A stretch of 64,000 bases of DNA from an uncultured Eubacteriales bacterium (GCA_902773665.1 CACYFF010000010.1:38253-102252); one strand, 5' to 3'. Numbered from the stretch's first letter, positions 23,110-31,403 are shown. The notes: generated from the letters alone by a model not told the origin. Numbers and translations: made by a program.

Positions 23110-24080
23110 TACGCGGCAGGCGCGAGCTCTCTCTCGTGCTCCACGACAAAGTTGTTCAGCAGGATGGCGCCGTCCTTCAGACGCGGCGTCGGACGGGACA
23201 GTTCGTTATCGACCAGGTTGAGGATGGCGCCGTTTTTCACGGCGGTCACATTCTCCCAGCCCGTGCGGCTCATGATCTCTTCCACGGGAGTCGGGCCCTC
23301 GCCAAAGTACATCGTAATGGTGACGATATAGTCCGGGTTGCGCTCGATCACCTGTTCTTCAGAGATCTCCGCCCAGCCTTCCACGTCGTCGAAGATGTTC
23401 TTCATGCCCAGCATCTCGGCGATCTCGTTCATAAAGGTGCCTTTGCCGGCAGTCCAGAGGCCGTATTCCAGCGGGGAGACCTCGAAATAGACGGTCTTGC
23501 CCCGGCCGGCGGTGCTGTTGGAAAGGTCTGCAAATGCCGCCTGCATACTGACGATGACCTGCTCCGCTTCTTTTTCCTTGCCCATCAGTTTGCCGATCAT
23601 CTCGACCGCGGTGTAGACGCCTTCGATGTCCTGAGCGTCGGAGACCACGACCTTAATGCCGGCCTCCTCCAACTGCGCGATCTGCTCTTCGGTCTGCGCC
23701 ATGGTGCTCATCAGCAGCACCTGGGGCTCCAGAGCGATGATCTGTTCGATATTCGTATCGTAGCCGGACTGTACGGAGGGCACTTCCAGCACTTCTGCGG
23801 GATAGTCGCAATATTCCCCTCTTCCGACCAGCGTATCGCCGGCGCCGACGGCGTAGAGGAATTCGCAGTCCGCCGCGGACAGGGCAACGACGCGGGTGGC
23901 GGGTTCATCCAGGGTGATCTCCCGGCCCGTCATATCGGTGACGGTGATGGCAGCCTCTCCGGATCCTTCTGCTTCACCGGCAGGCTCTTCCGCAGGTTCG
24001 GTGCTGCCGGATGTGCAGGCAGCCAGAGACAGGGTCATGACCAGCGCAAGCAGCAGCGCCAACAGTTTCTTTGTGTTCAT
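23109..24080 (-). CDS. Substrate-binding lipoprotein of the FecCD-type importer
   Basis: The ATG at 24080 with AAAGGA upstream gives 323 residues. A lipoprotein signal LLALLLALVMTLSLAAC ends at the lipidated Cys, followed by an acidic linker and the Fe3+-hydroxamate/B12-binding fold (DMTGREITLDEPATRVVAL, VSDAQDIEGVYTAVEMIGKLMG). It is anchored outside the membrane and delivers the ligand to the permease. It is the first gene of the operon; no Fur box or riboswitch was recognised upstream. Confidence 0.9.
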   Translation of the reverse strand: MNTKKLLALLLALVMTLSLAACTSGSTEPAEEPAGEAEGSGEAAITVTDMTGREITLDEPATRVVALSAADCEFLYAVGAGDTLVGRGEYCDYPAEVLEVPSVQSGYDTNIEQIIALEPQVLLMSTMAQTEEQIAQLEEAGIKVVVSDAQDIEGVYTAVEMIGKLMGKEKEAEQVIVSMQAAFADLSNSTAGRGKTVYFEVSPLEYGLWTAGKGTFMNEIAEMLGMKNIFDDVEGWAEISEEQVIERNPDYIVTITMYFGEGPTPVEEIMSRTGWENVTAVKNGAILNLVDNELSRPTPRLKDGAILLNNFVVEHERELAPAA

Positions 24081-24103
24081 AGAGTTCTTTTTCCTTTCTT
24101 TTT

Positions 24104-24871
24104 CTATAGCCACTTATTTTTCTTAAACAGCCATATCATAAACGCCACGATGGCGATGCTCAGACCGATGACGAAGGGATAGCCGTAAGGCCACTTGAAT
24201 TCGGGCATCATCAGGTTCATGCCGTACCAGCCCGCGATGAGGGTGAGGGGCAGGAAGATGGACGTGACCACGGCGAAAAACTTCATTAAGCTGTTCTGCT
24301 CTATGTCCACCTGGGCCTCGTAAGACTGGCGGATCTGGTCCAGATATTCCTGGGTGCGCAGGATCTGGTTGAGCAGCTTATCGTATTTCTTTTCGATAAA
24401 GAGGAAATACTCGTCCGCCGCCATCAGTTCGTCCGTAAGGAGCTCCATCTTTTCGAAATAGCGTTTGCAGCCCCAGACTTCCTTGCGGAAGCGGTGGATG
24501 AGCCGGAAATTCTCCTTCGTCTTCCCGTCCCCTTCGAACAGATCTTCCTCAAATTCGCCGATGCGGTTTTCCAGTTCCTCCAGGTGGCTCAAGTCGTCGG
24601 CGGACAGCGCGACGAGAAACTCGAAGAGTTCTTCTTTGCCGGTTCCTTCGACGCCTTTCGCAAATTTCCGTATGTCGGAACTTTCCGTCCAGAGCGACGT
24701 CTGCTGCGGAGTCATGTGCAGCAGCACAGGCGAATGATCCAGCCAGCGGAACGACAGCAAAAGGCCGCCCTGCCCTGTGCGGATCACATAGTCCCGGGTA
24801 TGTTCTACTTTATCCAGCGTATCGGCATCGATCTGCTGCAGAAACAGGTCCCGTTCCTCTAAAACCTTCAC
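24104..24871 (-). CDS. CorA-family divalent-cation channel protein
   Basis: I place the start at GTG 24871: AAGGAGG lies ten bases upstream, and the longer ATG candidates overlap the promoter -10. The 255-residue protein has a long coiled-coil cytoplasmic helix and two C-terminal membrane helices separated by YGMN, the CorA selectivity motif, ending in a basic tail KKNKW. It likely carries Mg2+ or another divalent ion across the membrane. It is shorter than classical CorA (about 316 residues), as in many Firmicutes paralogues. Confidence 0.88.
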   Translation of the reverse strand: MKVLEERDLFLQQIDADTLDKVEHTRDYVIRTGQGGLLLSFRWLDHSPVLLHMTPQQTSLWTESSDIRKFAKGVEGTGKEELFEFLVALSADDLSHLEELENRIGEFEEDLFEGDGKTKENFRLIHRFRKEVWGCKRYFEKMELLTDELMAADEYFLFIEKKYDKLLNQILRTQEYLDQIRQSYEAQVDIEQNSLMKFFAVVTSIFLPLTLIAGWYGMNLMMPEFKWPYGYPFVIGLSIAIVAFMIWLFKKNKWL

Positions 24872-24899
24872 TGCTGCCGCCCTCCTTTTCGTGTGTTTC

Positions 24900-24908
24900 A
24901 TTATATCA
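24900..24908 (-). promoter_or_regulatory. Extended -10 promoter of the CorA-like gene
   Basis: TGATATAAT on the minus strand fits an extended -10 element; there is no good -35. It decides the GTG start at 24871, because upstream ATGs would lie inside the promoter. Confidence 0.55.
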
Positions 24909-24921
24909 TAAAAGAACGGCG

Positions 24922-25062
24922 GCATCTGTCTATCTGCAGGGGCTGGGCATGGAAAAGGATGAATTCGTCACGGGCGGGTTGATCCTGGGCTTTGGCGCTG
25001 ACGACGGCCCGGTCCGCGGCGAGCGCAAACCGAAGGGCAACCCGCTAATCTGGGTGGAATAA
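24922..25062 (+). pseudogene. Remnant of a nitroreductase C-terminus
   Basis: The plus strand encodes ASVYLQGLGMEKDEFVTGG, then LILGFGADD, RKPKGNPLIWVE and TAA. This fits the last 45 residues of a nitroreductase (the helix, the GG-L-LG-G strand and the RKP-tail). No upstream coding sequence exists because the CorA-like promoter occupies the place. The intact terminator behind it (25074-25102) supports a true gene end left by a deletion. Confidence 0.62.
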
Positions 25063-25073
25063 AATCAAAAGAA

Positions 25074-25102
25074 AAAACCGTCCTGCCGGACGGTTTTTTT
25101 GT
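25074..25102 (+). terminator. Terminator behind the nitroreductase remnant
   Basis: AAACCGTCC and GGACGGTTT form a stem with a TGCC loop followed by a T-run. Confidence 0.8.
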
Positions 25103-25148
25103 GTAAAGATTGCTATCGCAACAAGGATACGCTGCTGCCGTTTTGGCC

Positions 25149-26522
25149 TTACAGCTTTTTGCAGGTGAAGTCGTCGTATATCACGCAGTCGTCGCCGAAT
25201 GTCAGTTTGAGCAGGCCGCCCTTGCGGCCAAACTCGTTCTCTCCGATGGGATAGAGCCGGAAGCTTATCTCATCCCCGTCTTCGTCTATAGCCTTGGCGT
25301 GAAGCTCGCCGTCCTTCAGAAAGACTTCGTCGACGATGAAGTCAGCATCCTCAGGATGCTCGTATCTGCCGCAGCAGCTCGCCCACTTCGACTTGTCCGG
25401 ATTCTTGATCGCGATATCCTCGAGGGAAACGATGGGCTCCGGTTCCTTGTCCCTTGCGATCGCTTCCATGCCATCCCAGTAGCCTAAATACGCTCTGACG
25501 TCCTGATAGTCCCGGCAGCTGAGTATCACAAGCACCCTGTCCGCGTCGATGAAACGCTCGAACCAGGTAGCGACGCCCGGCATGCCGCCGCTGTGGCTGA
25601 CGACGAGTCCTAGCTCCTTGTCGTGGCCGATGGCCCAGCCGAAGCCGTAGCCAAGCCCATCCTCCTCATCATAAACAGCATCCTCGCCGTTGTTCAGCTT
25701 TCCGGGGGTGTACATGAGCTGTTGATCTTCCTTTGTCAGCACCTTGCTTTCGCGCAGCACCCTGTCCCATTTGAACATGTCGAAGATGTTGGTGTAGACG
25801 TAGTCGTCGCCGTTCAGACCATCAAAGGCGACCACGTCGCCGGTCTCGCCGGAGTCCACGTCAGCCACGCATTTGCCGTCCTCGAACACCGTCGCCTGTG
25901 CATAATTCTCAAAGGGCACGCCGTCTCTGCGGATATGGCAGCAGCGGGTGGAACTCATGCCGGCGGGCTCGAAAATATTTTTTTGCAGAAACTCTTCATA
26001 GGGAACGCCGGAGAGCCGCTCCACCAGCAGCGCCAGCAGGTTGTAGCCGGTGTTGGAGTAGCGCAGGCCTTCCCCCGGAGCGAAGTACGACTTCGCCTTG
26101 GTTTCCCGGAGAAAGCGCAAAATCTCGTCGTTGCCCGGCACCCGTTTCTCTTCTTTCCAAATCTTGATAAACCAGTCCGCGTCGTCAAAGTAATCGGGGA
26201 TGCCGCTGGTGTGGCTCAGCAGATGCCGGACCGTCACGCCGGGATAGGGGATCTCGGGGAAGTACTTTGTGATCTCATCGTCGAGCCCCAGCAGGCCCTT
26301 CCGCCGGACCAGCATGACTGCCGCGGCGGTGAACTGCTTGGTGACCGAAGCCAGTTGGAAGATCGTGTCCTCCGTGATCGGCAGCGTGTTTTCCGGGTCC
26401 CGGAAGCCGAGAACGCCCTTAGACACGATCCCGCCCTTTTCGGCGTAGAGCCAGGCTCCGTTGAAGCTGTCCTTTTTCTGCAGCTCGCGGGCCAGGTTTT
26501 GCATCATGGTATTCTTATCCAT
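25149..26522 (-). CDS. Serine hydrolase, beta-lactamase class C / PBP4* type
   Basis: The start at ATG 26522 (457 residues) follows AAGGAG; a frame extending 216 bases further up overlaps the neighbour and is not preferred. The catalytic SxxK is S59-V-T-K62 in FQLASVTKQF, the tyrosine motif is YSN in LRYSNTGYN, and the third motif is HSGG in VVSHSGGMPG. The N-terminal hydrolase domain is followed by a C-terminal beta domain. There is no signal peptide, so a cytosolic peptidase or esterase role is more likely than antibiotic resistance. It follows a related fusion gene. Confidence 0.86.
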   Translation of the reverse strand: MDKNTMMQNLARELQKKDSFNGAWLYAEKGGIVSKGVLGFRDPENTLPITEDTIFQLASVTKQFTAAAVMLVRRKGLLGLDDEITKYFPEIPYPGVTVRHLLSHTSGIPDYFDDADWFIKIWKEEKRVPGNDEILRFLRETKAKSYFAPGEGLRYSNTGYNLLALLVERLSGVPYEEFLQKNIFEPAGMSSTRCCHIRRDGVPFENYAQATVFEDGKCVADVDSGETGDVVAFDGLNGDDYVYTNIFDMFKWDRVLRESKVLTKEDQQLMYTPGKLNNGEDAVYDEEDGLGYGFGWAIGHDKELGLVVSHSGGMPGVATWFERFIDADRVLVILSCRDYQDVRAYLGYWDGMEAIARDKEPEPIVSLEDIAIKNPDKSKWASCCGRYEHPEDADFIVDEVFLKDGELHAKAIDEDGDEISFRLYPIGENEFGRKGGLLKLTFGDDCVIYDDFTCKKL

Positions 26523-26536
26523 CAGTGTATTTCTCC

Positions 26537-28027
26537 TTATTCCTTCATGTTTTTGAATATCTCGCAGGAGATATTGTCCATCGCTTCGTCGGCTGCTTCC
26601 GTGACGTTGTTGTACATGATGGCAACGCAGATATCCTTCTTGCGGGAAAAGACCCAGTTGGTCAAAAAGCCCCAGTTCTCTCCAGTGTGACCGGCCACAC
26701 TGTCTTTGCGCGCTTTCGATTCCCAAACGTCGAGGCAAAGGCCGTAGTTATCCATGACCGGCGTCATCATGCGTCGCGCGGTCTTCTTTTTGAGAAGGCC
26801 GCCTTTCCGATAGCTCCCGGAGAGGGCAAGGCCGATCTTGACCAGTTCCGTCGGCGTGGCCCAAAGCCCCGCCGCAGCATGCTCGGGATAATAGTGATAT
26901 CCGTGGGCAGGGTCCTCTTTCTGTGCCAGCCTGTAGCCGAACGCAGCGTTGGCGACAAGGTCTTCGTCGAGCGGCTGGAAGAAACCGGTTCGTTTCAGAC
27001 CCAGAGGATCGGCGACCTCCTTCTGGAAGGCCTCGCGGAGCGTGACCCCCGTCATGCGTGTAAACGCCAGCTCTGCCAGGGTGATGCCGCCGCCGGAGTA
27101 CATGAACTGCTTGCCGTAAGGACGGATCCTTCTGAGCCTCGGCGTATTGCCCCTGCCGCTTAGCACGCCTTCGAGCGAAAGCGGCTCGTGGTTTGCCGGA
27201 TACCCCGGGAAGCCGTGCAGGTTGTAACCCGCCGTATGGGAAAGCAGGGAGGCAAAGGTCACCGGGCCCTTCTTGACGAATTCCGGCACCACGCCCGAGA
27301 TATCCGCGTCAAGGTCGATAAGTCCCTTGTCTGCATACCGGAGGAGGGTCAGCGCGAACATGGGTTTGCTGACAGATCCTGCCTGGAACAGCATATCCGG
27401 GTTCACAGGGAAGTCCTCGCCGTATCGTCCGCTGCCGGCGCAATAGGTGAGAAAATCACCGTCTTCGTCATGGACGGCAATGCTGACGCCGTAGCCCTTT
27501 CTGCCCCTGATGCGCATAGCCTTATCCACATCAACGCCGTAGATACTCTTGACGATCCGGTTGGGACCTTTAAGCATCCGCATTAGCACGGCTTCGCCGC
27601 CGTCGATGATGCCGGTCTCCCGGAAGCCGGCTTTGTGATAGAGGTGCAGACCCAGTTCGTTCTCCGGCTCGGTCGACAGGAAGAGTCTGTCGGCGCCGTT
27701 TTCCTTAAAGTACTTGATGATCTCCTGCAGGGCGGCCTGGCCGTAACCCTTGCCCTGTTCGCTTTTGTCGATCATGAAGCGCCAGAGCCAGTAACGGCCG
27801 TCTTCATCCTCGTCTTCAGGATCGAATGCGAACATGCAAAAGCCCACCAGCCTGTCGTCCGCATAGATCGCGAACGGACGCGCAGTGCCGGGGTGCTCTT
27901 GATTCGTTTCTTCCGCTTCTTTCAGCGAATAGCCGTTTGACGCGACAAAGGGTTGATCCTCACGCACAGTGAGCGCAAGAACGGCCTCGCGATTGTTATC
28001 ATGAATAGGTTCCAGTTTGATTATCAT
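26537..28027 (-). CDS. GNAT acetyltransferase fused to a beta-lactamase-fold serine hydrolase
   Basis: In this 496-residue protein, residues 1-155 form a GNAT domain with the acetyl-CoA motif EQGKGYGQAAL at 90-100. Residues 160-496 form a class-C beta-lactamase-like domain with SVSK (Ser218, Lys221) and an HTG motif (AGHTGENWG). The tyrosine motif reads Y310-S-G instead of Y-x-N, so the third position deviates. It is upstream of, and probably cotranscribed with, a second hydrolase of the same fold (14-base gap). The fusion suggests paired acylation and deacylation of an amino compound. The leader upstream contains a terminator-like hairpin. Confidence 0.82.
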   Translation of the reverse strand: MIIKLEPIHDNNREAVLALTVREDQPFVASNGYSLKEAEETNQEHPGTARPFAIYADDRLVGFCMFAFDPEDEDEDGRYWLWRFMIDKSEQGKGYGQAALQEIIKYFKENGADRLFLSTEPENELGLHLYHKAGFRETGIIDGGEAVLMRMLKGPNRIVKSIYGVDVDKAMRIRGRKGYGVSIAVHDEDGDFLTYCAGSGRYGEDFPVNPDMLFQAGSVSKPMFALTLLRYADKGLIDLDADISGVVPEFVKKGPVTFASLLSHTAGYNLHGFPGYPANHEPLSLEGVLSGRGNTPRLRRIRPYGKQFMYSGGGITLAELAFTRMTGVTLREAFQKEVADPLGLKRTGFFQPLDEDLVANAAFGYRLAQKEDPAHGYHYYPEHAAAGLWATPTELVKIGLALSGSYRKGGLLKKKTARRMMTPVMDNYGLCLDVWESKARKDSVAGHTGENWGFLTNWVFSRKKDICVAIMYNNVTEAADEAMDNISCEIFKNMKE

Positions 28028-28270
28028 AATTGGTTTTCTCCTTGATGATATGATTTAGCTTGAATTGTGCCGGTATTACATCATCTGCTGATAACAGGCA
28101 CAAAAATACCGCAGCAAAGCAGCTCCCGTCGTGGCTGCATCCTGCGGTTCCCACTATCAGAAGTTACCTAAAAGCGGCGCATCAAATCAAAGGGGTATTC
28201 TGCCCCTCCCGTGTTCTGCGCCTCTGTTCAGTTATTATTCGATAGTAATGATCACTGGTATACGCACCTT
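28028..28270 (-). promoter_or_regulatory. Long leader with attenuator-like hairpin upstream of the GNAT-hydrolase gene
   Basis: On the minus strand a stem CCGCAG (28147-28142) to CTGCGG (28114-28109), with an inner GCAGC/GCTGC stem, is followed by ATTTTT. It is preceded by TGGGAACCGCAG, which resembles, with one extra base, the T-box core TGGNACCGC that pairs with tRNA acceptor ends. A further hairpin with GGGG/CCCC lies upstream. The specifier stem of a T-box could not be located. A premature-termination leader is likely; the ligand is unknown. Confidence 0.4.
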
Positions 28271-29866
28271 TCATTGGTTTCTTTTGTAATTATACACGCC
28301 GATGCAGTAAAAATCAATTCCGACCGGGTCCGATCCCCTGGCCTCTTCAATCAGCACGATGAAAAAGGACGGGATATACCCGTCCTTTTTCATCGTATGG
28401 TGGGCCGAAGTGCACTCTGCACGAACCCCGGCAGCGTGTTCCTTCGCCTTCGCGTATTCTATCTGCCCGCCGTCGCTGACGTTGAAATATACCACGATTT
28501 TATCATCCCACACGTACACGCAGTTTATAAACGTGTCTATTACCTGTTTTTGTACGGCTGGATCCGATGGATCCCCGACGCATAGCTGCTGCAGGTATTG
28601 CTTTACGTCGTCCAACACCAGCGGCCGCCGGGCCTGCATGCGTCCATATTCGGCCTGCAGCTGGTTGCGCTCTGTCTGCAGATCGCTGGCGCGGGCATTT
28701 AATGCGGCTTGTATAGCCGGTACCGCGCTGGTGTACGAAATGGCTATGCGGTCCAGCTCCCTGTCAATGGCCTTTATACGGCCCTGCATGGCGTCCGCGT
28801 TGCCGCCGTTTTCTGCCTGCCAGGCTGCGCAAACGCGCTGCGCTATGTATTCGGTATTGTCCGGGTTGAGAACATACCGGCAGGCGCGGTCCGTTACGTA
28901 CCATTCCAGCCACGCCTTTTTCTCCGGCTTTTTGTGGCAATCTTTTGTGCCGGACCGGTGCGCGTAGTACCGCCAAACGTTGCCGCTTTTCCCGTGTCCG
29001 CTGGTACCAATTAGGGCTTTACCGCAGTACCCGCAGTACACTTTACCCAGCAGCAAATATTCGGCCTTTTCGCGGATCCGTGGCGGCTTCGCCTGCTGGC
29101 GTGCCTGGCACGCGTCCCACAACTCCTGCGTTATTATCTGCGGCATGCCGCCCGGCACCTCAATATCCCCGTATTTGTACACGCCGGTGTAACGGACATT
29201 TTGCAGCGTTTTGGTTATGCCATTAAACGTAAACGGCTTGCCAAGGTTGTTACGCAGCCCGGCGGCGTTCAACGTTTCTACAATCTCCGCTTTACTGCTG
29301 CCTGCGGCGTACATGCTGTAAATGCGCTGCACGATCGCGGCGGCGTCCGGATCTATTACAAACTGTTTGTTTGCGTCCACCTTATAGCCCAGGATACCGC
29401 GCCCGCCGTTTGACTGGCATTTGCGTGCACTCTCCGCCATGCCGCGTTTTACGTTCTGCGACAACTGGCGGCTGTATGTTTCGGCCATTGCTTCCAAGAT
29501 GGCCTCCAATAACAGCGTTTCGTCCCCTGCGCCCACGTTTTCGGTAACAGACAGGACCCGCACGCCGTGCTTCGCCAGCTGCCGTTTGTATATGGCGCTG
29601 TCGTACCTGTTGCGGCTGAAACGGTCCAGCTTCCACACCAGGATGTATTGGAACCCGCGCCCGGCGGCGTCGCGTATCATGCGCTGAAATTCGGGCCGGT
29701 TGTCATTGGTGCCGGACATTGCCCTGTCGCAGTATTCGGCCACGATCGCGTACCCGTGTTGGGCGGCGTATTCGCGGCAATACCGCAGCTGCCCGTCTAT
29801 GCTCTGCTCCTGTTGGCTGTGCGACGAAAAACGGGCATATATGACCGCGTTTGTTACTGTGTCCAT
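28271..29866 (-). CDS. int: Large serine integrase of the prophage
   Basis: The 531-residue protein has the N-terminal resolvase domain with the nucleophile Ser14 in YARFSSHSQQEQS and the conserved VWKLDRFSRNRYD. A recombinase domain (RGILGYKVD, region 150-260) and a zinc-ribbon domain with CGYCGKAL and a later Cys-His pair complete the pattern, followed by a coiled coil. It catalyses attP x attB recombination. The last ~50 codons run through an 18-bp-arm palindrome and through the attL sequence CGATCCCCTGGCCTC, so the C-terminus (EEARGSDPVG and beyond) is probably encoded by attachment-site or host DNA. Confidence 0.92.
   Translation of the reverse strand: MDTVTNAVIYARFSSHSQQEQSIDGQLRYCREYAAQHGYAIVAEYCDRAMSGTNDNRPEFQRMIRDAAGRGFQYILVWKLDRFSRNRYDSAIYKRQLAKHGVRVLSVTENVGAGDETLLLEAILEAMAETYSRQLSQNVKRGMAESARKCQSNGGRGILGYKVDANKQFVIDPDAAAIVQRIYSMYAAGSSKAEIVETLNAAGLRNNLGKPFTFNGITKTLQNVRYTGVYKYGDIEVPGGMPQIITQELWDACQARQQAKPPRIREKAEYLLLGKVYCGYCGKALIGTSGHGKSGNVWRYYAHRSGTKDCHKKPEKKAWLEWYVTDRACRYVLNPDNTEYIAQRVCAAWQAENGGNADAMQGRIKAIDRELDRIAISYTSAVPAIQAALNARASDLQTERNQLQAEYGRMQARRPLVLDDVKQYLQQLCVGDPSDPAVQKQVIDTFINCVYVWDDKIVVYFNVSDGGQIEYAKAKEHAAGVRAECTSAHHTMKKDGYIPSFFIVLIEEARGSDPVGIDFYCIGVYNYKRNQ
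28331..28345. other. attL: left attachment-site copy
   Basis: CGATCCCCTGGCCTC here matches CGAACCCCTGGCCTC at 61871-61885 inside the tRNA-Ala gene, in the same orientation with one mismatch. The flank to the left on the minus strand resembles a decayed tRNA-Ala T-arm and acceptor. This fits a duplicated att core at the prophage ends. Confidence 0.62.
28356..28396. terminator. 18-bp-arm palindrome inside the integrase gene, terminator-like
   Basis: ACGATGAAAAAGGACGGG (28356-28373) is perfectly inverted at 28379-28396 around ATATA. The AAAAAGG/CCTTTTT segments would allow termination in either direction. It sits about 40 codons before the integrase stop. Confidence 0.65.
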
Positions 29867-29869
29867 GCC

Positions 29870-30331
29870 CTAATCCTCAAAATATGTATGTTTCGCCACC
29901 CATTGGCGTACCTTTATATCTACCCAAAACGCGTAAATACCCAGCGTAATTATGGTTAACAGCCACCATTTGAGCCAATTACCAAACAGCTGGCCGCCGG
30001 TACCATCGAACTGCAGGCGGTGCCCTTCTACAACCGTGTGCGACGTCTGCCAGCGCTGTATGGCGCATATCATCCAGGGCAACGCAATGCCAAAGGTAAC
30101 AACGCACAGTAGAAGCCACAGCAACTCCTTTATGACAATTTGGTGCAATTTGCCGTCAAAATATGACAGCCTATCCGTGCTGCCATATAAAGACGCCGCT
30201 GCGACTTTTTCAGGATCCTCGCCGCGTTTACGTGCTTCCTGCTGTATATATAATTCGTGGTGGCAGTCATCGCAGAGGCCGTATTTGTCAATAAAAAAGA
30301 CTTTACGGCCACACCGCGTGCATTTTTTCAT
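29870..30331 (-). CDS. Zinc-ribbon / DUF898-like membrane protein in the lysogeny module
   Basis: The 153-residue protein begins with a zinc ribbon (CTRCGRKVFFIDKYGLCDDC). Two hydrophobic segments follow, and the C-terminal GNWLKWWLLTIITLGIYAFW resembles the DUF898 (YjgN) repeat. GGAGG precedes the ATG. It lies between the integrase and repressor genes and is read in the same direction, which in other prophages is a place for superinfection-exclusion or defence genes expressed in the lysogen (inference). No biochemical role is known for the family. Confidence 0.7.
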   Translation of the reverse strand: MKKCTRCGRKVFFIDKYGLCDDCHHELYIQQEARKRGEDPEKVAAASLYGSTDRLSYFDGKLHQIVIKELLWLLLCVVTFGIALPWMICAIQRWQTSHTVVEGHRLQFDGTGGQLFGNWLKWWLLTIITLGIYAFWVDIKVRQWVAKHTYFED

Positions 30332-30334
30332 TGT

Positions 30335-30661
30335 TTACGCCTCCTCGTCCTTTTGATACACCGGCATTATGCTGCAACCCAATGCAGCCGCCCGCATGGC
30401 TATTTTCCCGTCTGTGTTCAGGTTGGCATATATGGTGCCTATTTCGGACAAATCCTCGTCGCGCCAGCCAATCAAATCTATTGCCGGGACGCCCAGGACC
30501 CGCGCAAATTCCTCGACCTTGCCCACCGTTATATCGACCTTGCCAGCCTCAATTTTGGCAATCATGGAGCGGTCCTTATAGCCCATAGCGTTGGCCAAGT
30601 CCGATTGCGTCCAACGCTTTTTTATCCGATACCGGCATATATTTGCGTATAACATTTCCAT
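30335..30661 (-). CDS. XRE-family DNA-binding protein (short repressor-like)
   Basis: ATG 30661 is preceded by AAGGGTGG; the upstream extension lacks a ribosome-binding site. The 108-residue protein carries an XRE helix-turn-helix at residues 10-60 (RIKKRWTQSDLANAMGYKDRSMIAKIE). The C-terminal part is not a peptidase domain. It is the second of two adjacent XRE genes and may share control of lysogeny with the fused repressor upstream. Confidence 0.85.
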   Translation of the reverse strand: MEMLYANICRYRIKKRWTQSDLANAMGYKDRSMIAKIEAGKVDITVGKVEEFARVLGVPAIDLIGWRDEDLSEIGTIYANLNTDGKIAMRAAALGCSIMPVYQKDEEA

Positions 30662-30672
30662 TGTAACCACCC

Positions 30673-31245
30673 TTATATGGCCGTGTTTTGCTTTACTTCG
30701 GCCTCCAATTCTGCGACCTGTCGCCACGTGTAAAAATGCCCGTGTTGGATATGGTACACTTCATGTTTATATGCTGCCGCCCGACCGTCCGCAGATAGCC
30801 GGGCATTTATGAACATGTTGTAGTCCCCGTTTTCGTCTTTTACCGTTACGCCATGCACAGAGTATGGTAAATCAATTAAACGAACTATTAGACAATCCAC
30901 GCATTTGTCCTCCTGGCGTGAATATAGCGTTTTTGTTGTACCTTTAATCGGCCCTTTTGTGGACTTTTCAGCAACGGAAAACAGCATGCGCATTTCCGGC
31001 CGATCATTAAACGCCTTGTCCATCATTTTTTCCAATTCTGTTTTGGTGTCATAATCCTCCAACAGGCTGGCCTTCGATACGTGGAAATGGTCCGCAATGC
31101 GCTGCACGGCGCCCATGCGTGGCTCTGCATATCCCAGCTCCCATTTTGATACGGCTTTATCGGATACACCAGCAATGGCGCCCAACTCTTCCTGCGTAAT
31201 ACCGTATGTTTCGCGTAACCGCTTGATGTTGTCCGCAATACTCAT
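30673..31245 (-). CDS. XRE repressor fused to ImmA/IrrE-like metallopeptidase domain
   Basis: ATG 31245 has GGAGG eight bases upstream. In 190 residues, an N-terminal XRE domain (residues 6-62, ITQEELGAIAGVSDKAVSKWE) is followed by a peptidase-like region with HEVYH at 161-165, the zinc HExxH motif of ImmA/IrrE proteins. In ICEBs1-type elements the repressor ImmR and its protease ImmA are separate proteins; here both are on one chain, which suggests self-cleaving or cis-acting derepression (inference). It is divergent from the Cro-like gene, across an operator-bearing intergenic region. Confidence 0.82.
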   Translation of the reverse strand: MSIADNIKRLRETYGITQEELGAIAGVSDKAVSKWELGYAEPRMGAVQRIADHFHVSKASLLEDYDTKTELEKMMDKAFNDRPEMRMLFSVAEKSTKGPIKGTTKTLYSRQEDKCVDCLIVRLIDLPYSVHGVTVKDENGDYNMFINARLSADGRAAAYKHEVYHIQHGHFYTWRQVAELEAEVKQNTAI

Positions 31246-31329
31246 TTTTCGCACCTCCAAAAGTATACATATTATATCGCGAAAAGATAGAAAAACAACA
31301 CGAAAATAGAAAAAAAGTTTATAATTCCG

Positions 31330-31358
31330 TTGACATTCTACTTTTAGTAGAGTACCAT
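31330..31358 (+). promoter_or_regulatory. Early rightward promoter with operator palindrome
   Basis: TTGACA (31330-31335) and TACCAT (31353-31358) are 17 bases apart. The spacer contains the palindrome CTACTTTTAGTAG (31338-31350). Related half-sites AAAGTAG recur at 31595-31601 and 31606-31612 just after the Cro-like gene. Confidence 0.68.
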
Positions 31359-31403
31359 ATAGACGTGGGCTAAATATAGTAGACCCGCAGGAAGGAGGTA
31401 TAA

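Noticed and set aside
28040..28270. Lysine riboswitch upstream of the GNAT-hydrolase gene (AGAGGCGC element)
   Set aside because: The AGAGGCGC...GCGCCG pair is present, but the intervening stem is too short and the other conserved loops are missing.
31246..31329. An additional gene in the AT-rich gap between repressor and Cro-like gene
   Set aside because: There is no frame with a start and ribosome-binding site; the gap holds promoters and operator-like sites.
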